Shown here: positions 27,601 to 35,230 of the stretch, in pieces
Layout: each line of letters begins with the position of its first letter
Position numbering within the stretch: the first letter of the stretch is position 1
Origin: an uncultured Treponema sp.
GTDB lineage: Bacteria > Spirochaetota > Spirochaetia > Treponematales > Treponemataceae
Direction of reading: 5' to 3'
DNA length: 64,000 bases
NCBI GenBank assembly: GCA_934667505.1
Contig: CAKULY010000009.1
Coordinates: 11,270-75,269 of the forward strand
Notes under the pieces: model-generated
Seen by the model: only the letters and a program-made list of their open reading frames with translations
What the model was told of the DNA's origin: nothing
Databases searched by the model: none
Translations under genes and position numbers: made by a program

Positions 27601-27912
27601 GCAACTGCAAAACACTGGGGCAAAGTCGGAACATTCCGTAAGTTCAATCCTGCTGTTGGTGCTGGAACTGGTTCGGCTACAAAACGTAGTTACAGCGGTT
27701 CAGCTGGCGAAAGCAAGGTTGCAATTGGAATCAGCGGAACTAGCGTTGACGTAAGCGGTTTGTTCAGTGATGGAACTACAGTTTACAACTGGTACGACGG
27801 AAGCTCTGCAACTGTAAGCGGCGGAAAAGTTACTTCGTTTGCTGGCGGAACTACAAGCCAGCCAATCCTTGTAAGTGACAAAAATCCTGCCGTCTACGGT
27901 GTAACATTCTAG
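24667..27912 (+). CDS. MalS-like GH13 alpha-amylase lipoprotein
   Basis: The 1081-residue product starts at the Met after CTGGAG; an upstream ATG at 24643 would bury the signal. Lipobox: LFTGCNN. Order: the N-terminal module shared with the first amylase (about 40-205), a Big2-like repeat (205-295), a starch-binding-like module around 300-400 (KVYLVPNSNWTQAGATFEAY), an Ig-like domain and then GH13 from about 530. GH13 blocks are very close to E. coli MalS: IGTFHGGDIKGLTEKLDYI, AYHGYYPLDYT, DVVMNHTGYLTLQD, GIDGFRCDTAKHVD (nucleophile Asp), FWMTGEAFGW (acid Glu) and YISSHDTGL. It should release maltooligosaccharides from starch outside the cytoplasm. Confidence 0.93.
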   Translation: MIKKITKILSAFSLGFALLFTGCNNIIEEYNRQSSEYGTLIYGEQEGEYRALNVDSVKYAVLSVSGSGIDTPLKSDVVQVKNGRGSAKIDRIPVGKNRIITVQGYSDSGTTKVSDAVLRAVVDINSGVNNLPIVDWTTSRKGYIYNALLESGENIGSLSAAEIEAIDKATPDCDATNINLSLFVEDFKKGYSNLKESSAYILSVEKTLNRLIVEKAASSTESAPAFTATAHYSDGPNEDVTSSATWNSTETAVATVIGGKVTLVEAGKTVVSASYTFGGVTKTGAKQTVTVTAQGGTIDKVYLVPNSNWTQAGATFEAYMWNGATNNFVVMTKDGDKYVADCDRSKYTNIIFLRCDPSKAANSWNNVWNRAAEQTIPTDKDTFTIDEGQWGDSSDTGTGASGKWALKGSYSGGSLSAAINSEAVTDPVSPTVTITPASGDISLSGSIKVTFTDGNDTISSAKVTINGTSYDMGTTATTFTKSVKDLGITTGGTSIIVSATVTNGEGTATANATLTTADTPTVVDTFTWKNALIYFVIQDRFYDGDSSNNNSYGRMSKDDLGSSIGTFHGGDIKGLTEKLDYINDLGVNAIWITAPYEQAHGWCGGGSNGDFAHYAYHGYYPLDYTMMDKNMGTVEEFRTFVTECHKRGIRVVMDVVMNHTGYLTLQDCQDYGVDIFTSSYSGGKSTDMGFKIGSDGSTYHKHHDKIDYNGHNDGWAKWWGSSWIRAGVPGYTAGGTDDLTKNLDNLPDVKTESTTAQTVAPILQTKWGKESSGYDNWIIPAAKSLRSTSSTNAPVVWIEKWLAAWVEEFGIDGFRCDTAKHVDMYRWNELKNLCKTALANWRNSSRADEYAKGWDEDFWMTGEAFGWKKGDNSSWFNNGFDSMIDFTVAGTSGMKSYSPNLPKWENRLGDSQALLYISSHDTGLGRASNQTELGTSFVLMPGLVQIYYGDETARPFGDTGSDENQGTRSDFNWSASTGATAKHWGKVGTFRKFNPAVGAGTGSATKRSYSGSAGESKVAIGISGTSVDVSGLFSDGTTVYNWYDGSSATVSGGKVTSFAGGTTSQPILVSDKNPAVYGVTF

Positions 27913-27943
27913 TTTAATTAACTTATTGGAAGAAATTAGGCTG

Positions 27944-27987
27944 CCAGCCTGCAAAGTGAATTAGCTTTGCAGGCTGGTATTTTTTTG
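27944..27987 (+). terminator. Rho-independent terminator after the MalS-like gene
   Basis: A perfect 13-bp stem CCAGCCTGCAAAG / CTTTGCAGGCTGG with an 8-nt loop is followed by TATTTTTTT. It lies 32 bases after the amylase stop and closes the starch/surface region. Confidence 0.85.
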
Positions 27988-28073
27988 TCATTGCCCGGCT
28001 TGGCTGGCAGTCTTCTTGCGGGCGCGTGCTTTTGCAGGTGCCATTGCGTCAGATTTTGCGCTTTGCAAAATGC

Positions 28074-28102
28074 TTGTGTAGTAAAAAAAAATGCACTATA
28101 CT
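28074..28102 (+). promoter_or_regulatory. Candidate promoter of gdhA
   Basis: TTGTGT and TATACT are separated by 17 bases, 45 bases upstream of the gdhA start. The leader carries a short GCAA/TTGC stem around a T-run and the Shine-Dalgarno AAAGGAG. Confidence 0.4.
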
Positions 28103-28141
28103 TTTTTTTTAGTAGCAATTTTTTTGTTGCGAAAGGAGTAA

Positions 28142-29494
<1,353 letters not shown>

Positions 29495-29552
29495 TAGAAA
29501 CTGCATAATTTTGAGCTTAAAATATATTTTCCTAAATGCTTAAGTTAGATTA

Positions 29553-29600
29553 GGTTGCTTAATGTCTTTTAATTAAATCATTAGGCAGCCTTATTTTTTT
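29553..29600 (+). terminator. Rho-independent terminator of gdhA
   Basis: GGTTGCTTAATG pairs with CATTAGGCAGCC (two G-U pairs), followed by TTATTTTTTT. It lies about 60 bases after the gdhA stop. Confidence 0.75.
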
Positions 29601-29667
29601 ATATTTTTGCTATAGTTTTTGTTTTTCAAAACTGCCGCTTTGTGATAGAATAGATTTACGCGGAATT

Positions 29668-31002
29668 ATGTTTAACAAAGATTATTCACTTTCTACATCT
29701 AAAGAATATGGTCCTCATCAGCTTTTAAATGCCGGGCAAATACTGACAATAATTATGCGCATGATTTATAAATGCAATGATTCTGTCGGGCTGGATTGCT
29801 GCCGGGCGGCTTATGTTGCTATGGAGCTGACCAAACAAGTAGATTGGGATGACCGCATAAATCTTCAAAACGTAGTTCTTCTTTCAATTTTAAAAGTGGC
29901 GGGCTTTTATCATTTTGATACAGAAAGCAAGGTGGACATTTCAACTCTTTCTTCAGTTCAGTTAAAAGAGCGTTACGTTTATTCTTATGTTTATATAAAA
30001 AATCTTACTCCAATAGGAAATCTTGCTCAAACTCTTTTGTTTTATAATACCAAGTACAATTCGGGAATTGCTCAAAGAGTCGTTCAGATGGAATACGCTT
30101 CTATAGTTTTTGCAGCGGAACGAATTGTTCAAATGTTAAAGGCGACTAATTTTGATTATACTGATTCTGATTTTAATCGTTATGGCTTGCAAAATTTTAA
30201 TCAGAAATATATAGAAATATTTAAAGCCTTGGATTACAACCGCCTCATAAGCAATGCGTTAAAGCCTCAAAAAAGTAAAGATGGTTCTGTTCATTACGAA
30301 TGTTTTGACTATCTTGAAAAGCTCCTTAAGAAGTTTGAATACAGCGAAGAAGAAACAAACCAGCTTTTTAAACTTATGATTGTAATTCTTGACTTTAAAA
30401 GCACTGTTACGGTTTGGCATACAATTCATACCGCAAGCTACGCGGTTTCTTTGGGAAAGTATTACGGCTGCGATGCGACTGAGATTAACAAATTGTTTAC
30501 GGCAGGAGTTTTGCACGATATTGGAAAAATTATGATTCCTCGCGCAATCCTTGAATTTCCTGGAAAACTTAGCCGCTGGGAATACAAAGTTGTTCAGCGT
30601 CATGTGGATTTTACCAAAGAGCTTATAAAAGACGTTGTTCCAGAAGAAATTTGCAATATGGCTGTTCGCCATCACGAAAAATTGAACGGTTTAGGCTATC
30701 CTTTAGGCCTTTCTGCCGCTCAGCTTACAAAATTAGACAGAATTATAGAAGTCGCAGACATTTTAAGCGCCCTTGTAGACAGGCGTTCCTATAAACTAGG
30801 TTTTAACGAAGATGAAGTTTTAAAAATATTTGCCCAAATGGTGGAAAAAGGCGAGCTTGATGGAAGCATAACAGAATTTGTTACAGATTGCTTTGAGCTT
30901 CTTCAGGTAAGCCGCGACAGGTACAGCGCTCTTTTAGCTCTTCCTATAGGTACGGTTATTGTAGAATATCAGGAAGAAATGGATGCCGCCGAAGCGGTAT
31001 GA
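29668..31002 (+). CDS. HD-GYP domain protein, probable cyclic-di-GMP phosphodiesterase
   Basis: The 444-residue soluble protein has a C-terminal HD-GYP domain: TVWHTIHTASYAVSLG, the HD pair in AGVLHDIGKIMIPRAIL, then RHVDFTKELI, and the signature HHEKLNGLGYP with GYP intact. This class hydrolyses cyclic-di-GMP using a metal centre. The N-terminal ~250 residues resemble a degenerate HD-like helical region (DCCRAAYVAMELTKQVDW, VVLLSILKVAGFYHFD). It has no membrane segment. An HU gene follows 13 bases later, so transcription is probably joint. Confidence 0.88.
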   Translation: MFNKDYSLSTSKEYGPHQLLNAGQILTIIMRMIYKCNDSVGLDCCRAAYVAMELTKQVDWDDRINLQNVVLLSILKVAGFYHFDTESKVDISTLSSVQLKERYVYSYVYIKNLTPIGNLAQTLLFYNTKYNSGIAQRVVQMEYASIVFAAERIVQMLKATNFDYTDSDFNRYGLQNFNQKYIEIFKALDYNRLISNALKPQKSKDGSVHYECFDYLEKLLKKFEYSEEETNQLFKLMIVILDFKSTVTVWHTIHTASYAVSLGKYYGCDATEINKLFTAGVLHDIGKIMIPRAILEFPGKLSRWEYKVVQRHVDFTKELIKDVVPEEICNMAVRHHEKLNGLGYPLGLSAAQLTKLDRIIEVADILSALVDRRSYKLGFNEDEVLKIFAQMVEKGELDGSITEFVTDCFELLQVSRDRYSALLALPIGTVIVEYQEEMDAAEAV

Positions 31003-31015
31003 TTCGAGGTGTTTT

Positions 31016-31291
31016 ATGACAAAGCAAGAGATTATTGCGCAAATGTCTTTAGAACTGGGAATTACAAAAAAGCAATGCAATGAAACTCTGAATCAAATGC
31101 TGGAATGTATTGTAGAGGCTTTGGAAACTGGCAAAAAGTTTTGTCAGCCAGGCTTTGGAACTTTTAAAACTGTGGATTATTCGCAGCGGGTGGGCACAAA
31201 TCCTGTTTCTTCACAAAAGATGGTCTATCCAAAAAAACGCAGGTTGAAGTTTAAGGTTTCGGAAAAATTCAAGGAAGAAATAAATGAATGA
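31016..31291 (+). CDS. HU/IHF-family DNA-binding protein
   Basis: The product has 91 residues from the Met that follows GAGGTG; an upstream in-frame start at 30983 overlaps the previous gene and adds an unlike tail. It follows the HU pattern: MTKQEIIAQMSLELGITKKQ, a two-helix N-terminus, then GFGTFKTVDYSQRVGTNPVS and the strand KRRLKFKVSEKFKEEI. HU-type dimers bend DNA. The beta-arm is conventional, with R and NP in place. Its last bases overlap the start of the HU-LysM fusion gene (ATGAATGA, 8 bases), so the two are translated together. Confidence 0.88.
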   Translation: MTKQEIIAQMSLELGITKKQCNETLNQMLECIVEALETGKKFCQPGFGTFKTVDYSQRVGTNPVSSQKMVYPKKRRLKFKVSEKFKEEINE

Positions 31292-32420
31292 ATTTCTTAC
31301 GCAGAGTCAGCTTGCCGAAAAACTAGTTCAGCGGACAGGTGTTAGCCTTGATGTTGCAAAAAAATTTTCTTCTGTCTTTTTTACAATCGTAAAAACTGGT
31401 CTTAAAAATTCTACTTCGTTTTCTGTTTATAATTTTGGTACTTTTAAAAAAACTTGGATAGAAGATTCTGTTGGAATAAATCCTTCTTCTGGCGAAAAAA
31501 TAGATATTCCTGCGCATTGGCGCATAAAGTTTGTGCCGTCTGCTGCCGTTGCAAAAAGAATAAACCGTCCTTATGCGCACTTAAAACCAAGGGTTGCAAC
31601 TGAAAAAGATTTAAAAAATCCGACGCTTACAACTTCGATGCCGAGCGCGGCTAATGAAAACAACTTGGATGCAAATAATTTGGACGGCGATGAAGAAGAG
31701 TTCTTTTATACTTCTGCGCAATACGAAAATCCTGCTGAAAATAAAAAAAATAGATTTTGGCTAAAGATTTTGGGTCTAGGAGCGGTTGCTCTTCTTTTGT
31801 TAGCCTTTTTGATTTCTATTTTTGCAAGAAGCTGTTCTTCTTCAAAAGATTCAAAAGAAAAATTGCCAAAAACTCCTGTAAAAAAGGAAAGTAATTCTAA
31901 AGTTGATTCAGAAAAAACTCTGCAAGAAGCTGGGAGCGGAAAAGAGCCAAAAAATGCAGAAAATGCTCAGGATGCTGAAGAAAATGCAGAACTTGCGCAG
32001 GCACAGAGGCTTTTTGAATACTATGTTGTAAAAACCGGCTCAGATTATCACAGCATTGCCCAGGAAATTTATGGGAACAGGCATCTTTGGCCAGTTCTTT
32101 ACAGCTGTAACAAAAATTCTAATCCAGATCCAGACTTTGTTGCGTCTTATTCAAATATAAAAATCCCGGAACTTCCGCAAAACCAGGAAGAAAAAAATAG
32201 AATTATAGAAAAGGCGGTTCTTGAAGCGTATAACGGCTATCTTCTTATGTGCGAAAAGGAAAGCGAAAGTCCTAAAAATGAAAAACGCCACCGCCTTGCA
32301 GTAAGGACACTTGTTAGCGGCGAAATTTTAGTCCCCGGATTTATTGACAAAAACAACAATAGAATTCTTCCGGAATATGCGCTGATGGCTAAAAATATTG
32401 CAAGCCATCAGTACAGGTAG
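31284..32420 (+). CDS. HU-domain / transmembrane / LysM fusion protein
   Basis: The 378-residue protein begins with an HU-like fold (about 1-100): LTQSQLAEKLVQRTGVSLDVAK, FSVYNFGTFKKTWIEDSVGINPSSGEKIDIPAHWRIKFVPS. A ~55-residue linker follows, then one membrane helix at about 158-180 (LKILGLGAVALLLLAFLISI), a charged Lys/Glu/Ala-rich spacer, and a LysM-type domain at about 246-297 (YYVVKTGSDYHSIAQEIYGN...W..LY..N). Topology with HU inside and LysM outside would tie DNA to peptidoglycan. It is translationally coupled to the free HU gene. The role is inferred from the domains. Confidence 0.82.
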   Translation: MNEFLTQSQLAEKLVQRTGVSLDVAKKFSSVFFTIVKTGLKNSTSFSVYNFGTFKKTWIEDSVGINPSSGEKIDIPAHWRIKFVPSAAVAKRINRPYAHLKPRVATEKDLKNPTLTTSMPSAANENNLDANNLDGDEEEFFYTSAQYENPAENKKNRFWLKILGLGAVALLLLAFLISIFARSCSSSKDSKEKLPKTPVKKESNSKVDSEKTLQEAGSGKEPKNAENAQDAEENAELAQAQRLFEYYVVKTGSDYHSIAQEIYGNRHLWPVLYSCNKNSNPDPDFVASYSNIKIPELPQNQEEKNRIIEKAVLEAYNGYLLMCEKESESPKNEKRHRLAVRTLVSGEILVPGFIDKNNNRILPEYALMAKNIASHQYR

Positions 32421-34160
32421 TTACATTTTTTCTATTACGGCGACGCCAAGCAAGTACATTCCCTTGGCAAGGACTTTGCTAACGTAGTCAGAAATCGCAA
32501 GCCTGGATTCCAAAATGGAATTGTCGCTTTCTGTTAAAACAGGATACTTTTCATAAAAAGAATGGTAGTTAGAAGCTAGGTCGTAAAGATATGCGCAAAG
32601 CCTGTGAGGCTCGTAGGTTTTTGCGGCTTGCTGAACAACGCTTCCTAAGTACATGCATTTTTTTGCAAGACGTTTTTCGTCATCGCTTGCGATTTTGTGC
32701 AATTCGCACTTTTTGCCCCTGGCAAGCGCCTTGGAAATAAGCGCCCGGCAGCGAACATAAGCGTTTTGAATGTAAGGCGCGGTGTTTCCATCAAATGCAA
32801 GCATTCGGTCCCAGTTGAATATGTAATCCTTTATTCTGTCGCAAGAAAGGTCTGCATACTTTATCGCGCTAATTCCAATCGCCCTTGAAAGTTCTTTTAA
32901 GGCGTCTTTGTCTGCATCCGGATTTTTTTCTAGTAAAATTTCCCTTGCTCTTTCTTCTGCTTCGTCAAGCAAACTTGAAAGTGTTACAGTTTCGCCTGAG
33001 CGGGTCTTAAAAGGCTTTCCGTCCTGTCCTAGAACTGAACCAAAGGAAACATGGGTAAGTTCCACAGAATCGTCGCAAATTCCTGCATCGCGGGCTGCCT
33101 GAAAAAGCATTGCAAAGTGCATTTTTTGCCTTGTGTCTGTAACGTAGATTAATTTTTTTGCTTTAAGAACGTTTGCCCTGTAGTCAAGAGCGGTAACATC
33201 GGTCGCATCGTAGCCAAAGCCTCCGTCGCTCTTTCGTAAAATTAAAGGGACAGGCTCGCCGTCGCGTCCTTGAAATCCCTGAGGGAAAAGGCACACTGCT
33301 CCGTTTGAAACTTTTGCTTTTCCCTGTTCAAGAAGTTTTTCCGCTTCGGAGTTTAGTTTGTCGTTGTAAAAACTTTCGCCCTTGTAGTCTTCGTCGCAAA
33401 GAAGAACACCCATTCTTTTGTACATCCAGTCAAAGTGCTTTTTAGATTCGTCTGTAAGAGCCTTCCATAGGTCAATGGATTCTTTGTCGCCGCTTTGGAT
33501 TTTTACAACTCTTTGGTGGGAGCGTTCCGCAAAGTCCGGGTCGGAATCAAACTTTACTTTTGATTCTTTGTAAAGCGCGTTTAGGTCGCTGATTGTGTGC
33601 TCAGAAGAGTCTTTCCAGCCTAAATCTATAAGGTGTTCAATCAACATTCCAAATTGAGTTCCCCAGTCGCCTATGTGGTTCTGGCGGACTACATCGTAGC
33701 CTAGCTGACCAAGGATTCTAGCAATTGAGTCCCCGATTATTGTTGAGCGCAGGTGACCGACGTGCATTTCTTTTGCAATGTTCGGGCTTGAATAGTCAAT
33801 AACGACTTTTTCATTGTCTTTGCAAGCGGGAATTCCTAATTTTTCGTCCTTGTAGACTTCTGCTGCTTTAGAAAAAACGTAATCCTTTGAAACTACAAAG
33901 TTTATGAATCCAGGTTTTAGAACTTCGATTTTTTCTATTGTGCTGCCGCAGTCAAGCGACGAGGCGAGCTGGGTGGCAAGTTCCATAGGGGCTTTGCGCA
34001 GCTGCTTTGAAAGCGTAAATGAAATATTTGACTGATAGTCACCAAAGTTTTCGTTGTTAGTTTCAGTAACATATTCTTTTGAAAGGTCTAAATCAATGCT
34101 GAATGTCTTTTTTACTCCAGCAAGTACAATACTGTTAAGATCCTGAATTATTGTTTTCAT
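32421..34160 (-). CDS. argS: Arginyl-tRNA synthetase
   Basis: The 579-residue class I synthetase charges tRNA-Arg. It has the N-terminal ArgRS additional domain, the HIGH-type motif in SPNIAKEMHVGHLRSTIIGDS, a second conserved block DWGTQFGMLIEHL, YVTDTRQKMHF, and the C-terminal all-helical anticodon domain (YVRCRALISKALARG...DLASNYHSFYEKYPVL). As in most ArgRS there is no canonical KMSKS. Its stop codon abuts that of the HU-LysM gene. There is no Shine-Dalgarno: TAATAT ends 6 nt before ATG, pointing to a leaderless mRNA. Confidence 0.95.
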   Translation of the reverse strand: MKTIIQDLNSIVLAGVKKTFSIDLDLSKEYVTETNNENFGDYQSNISFTLSKQLRKAPMELATQLASSLDCGSTIEKIEVLKPGFINFVVSKDYVFSKAAEVYKDEKLGIPACKDNEKVVIDYSSPNIAKEMHVGHLRSTIIGDSIARILGQLGYDVVRQNHIGDWGTQFGMLIEHLIDLGWKDSSEHTISDLNALYKESKVKFDSDPDFAERSHQRVVKIQSGDKESIDLWKALTDESKKHFDWMYKRMGVLLCDEDYKGESFYNDKLNSEAEKLLEQGKAKVSNGAVCLFPQGFQGRDGEPVPLILRKSDGGFGYDATDVTALDYRANVLKAKKLIYVTDTRQKMHFAMLFQAARDAGICDDSVELTHVSFGSVLGQDGKPFKTRSGETVTLSSLLDEAEERAREILLEKNPDADKDALKELSRAIGISAIKYADLSCDRIKDYIFNWDRMLAFDGNTAPYIQNAYVRCRALISKALARGKKCELHKIASDDEKRLAKKCMYLGSVVQQAAKTYEPHRLCAYLYDLASNYHSFYEKYPVLTESDNSILESRLAISDYVSKVLAKGMYLLGVAVIEKM

Positions 34161-34166
34161 GCTTTT

Positions 34167-34195
34167 ATATTACAGTAAAAATAACGTCTGTTCAA
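34167..34195 (-). promoter_or_regulatory. argS promoter, probably leaderless
   Basis: On the minus strand TTGAAC and TAATAT are 17 bases apart, and only 6 bases separate the -10 from the argS ATG. Confidence 0.5.
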
Positions 34196-34247
34196 TTAAG
34201 AGTATATATAGAAAGAAAAAGTTTGTTCAAGTTTTTTTGCAATATGT

Positions 34248-34276
34248 TTGACCTACTCATTCTTTTGGTGTAAAAT
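34248..34276 (+). promoter_or_regulatory. Promoter of the STAS gene
   Basis: TTGACC and TAAAAT are separated by 17 bases. The predicted leader is about 40 nt and ends with the GGGAG Shine-Dalgarno. Confidence 0.5.
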
Positions 34277-34323
34277 TGATAACAGGCTCTATTAGTGTAA
34301 AATAATTATTGGGAGTTCGTAAT

Positions 34324-34875
34324 ATGAACAACAACAATACCATCGTTCCTGGTTTTGATGACGAAAACGATGACAGCTTGAAAATTTCTTTGGAAAAAAT
34401 AGATTCTGTTCCAAGCGGATTGCGTATATATTTAAGCGGATACATAGATACTTACAATTCAAGTTTTTTCCAGAAAAAGATTGCTAAAGTTGTAGATTCT
34501 GGCTTTATAAACTTGATTTTTAACTGTTCTGCGCTGTCTTATGTTTCTTCTACAGGAATTGGTTCGTTTACTTCGTTCCTAAAAATGATTAAGCCAAAGG
34601 GCGGAGATATTGTTCTGCTTGAAATACAGCCGAAAGTTTACGAGGTTTTTCAGCTTTTAGGATTCAGCCAGTTTTTTAATATCAAAGATACCACAGAAGA
34701 GGCTGTCGCTTTCTTTAAGAAAGGTTCTGCCGTGCCAAACAATGTTTTTCCAAAAGTTTTTGCTTGTCCTACGTGCAACAAGCATTTAAGAGCAACTAGA
34801 GTCGGCCGCTTTAGGTGTTCGGAATGTAAGTCTATTCTTTCTATAAATGAAGAAGGGCAAGTTTCTTTAGGCTAG
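34324..34875 (+). CDS. STAS-domain protein with C-terminal zinc ribbon (anti-sigma factor antagonist-like)
   Basis: The product has 183 residues from the Met after GGGAG; a TTG at 34309 is less likely. Residues ~18-125 form a STAS domain of the anti-sigma antagonist kind: GLRIYLSGYIDTYNSSFFQKKI, NLIFNCSALSYVSSTGIGSF (the usual phosphorylatable Ser region) and VLLEIQPKVYEVFQLLGFSQFF. The C-terminus carries CPTCNKHLRATRVGRFRCSEC, two CxxC pairs of a zinc ribbon. STAS proteins bind anti-sigma kinases or act in signalling; the ribbon may add nucleic-acid or protein contact. No kinase is adjacent. Confidence 0.83.
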   Translation: MNNNNTIVPGFDDENDDSLKISLEKIDSVPSGLRIYLSGYIDTYNSSFFQKKIAKVVDSGFINLIFNCSALSYVSSTGIGSFTSFLKMIKPKGGDIVLLEIQPKVYEVFQLLGFSQFFNIKDTTEEAVAFFKKGSAVPNNVFPKVFACPTCNKHLRATRVGRFRCSECKSILSINEEGQVSLG

Positions 34876-35230
34876 CTCCTGTTTTTGCTATTTGTGTTTT
34901 TATTCTGTGAATAAAATGTGGATAACTTAAAAAAAAAGATTATTGTTTGTGCATAAAAAGTGCTTATATTTTTTAATATCTTCAGTAAAATTTGTAAAAA
35001 CGATTTAATTCTTTGTATTATAAAGAATTAAATCACGGAAGAACCTAATCTTTCTAAATGTAGGTAATATCAAGATTTAGCACTTTTTTGTAAATTCTGT
35101 TAAAAAATGTGGATAACTTGTGAATATGTTGTTTATCTTGTGCGGTTATGCATGGATAAGTGCGTAAGATAATCAAAGTGCCAAATGTTCACAGTGGAAA
35201 AAAAGTGTTCTTTATTATATTATAGCAGGT
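34876..35230. other. Gene-free region with paired DnaA-box-like sites and an A/T-rich palindrome
   Basis: Two pairs of 9-mers lie here: TGTGAATAA 34906-34914 with TGTGGATAA 34917-34925, and TGTGGATAA 35108-35116 with TGTGAATAT 35119-35127. TGTGGATAA is the exact complement of the consensus DnaA box TTATCCACA. In both pairs the sites are 11 bases start to start, one helical turn. Between them is a 13-bp perfect inverted repeat (GATTTAATTCTTT / AAAGAATTAAATC, 35002-35034) in very A/T-rich DNA. A weaker CATGGATAA is at 35151. This could be an origin or a DnaA-binding control region. Confidence 0.5.
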
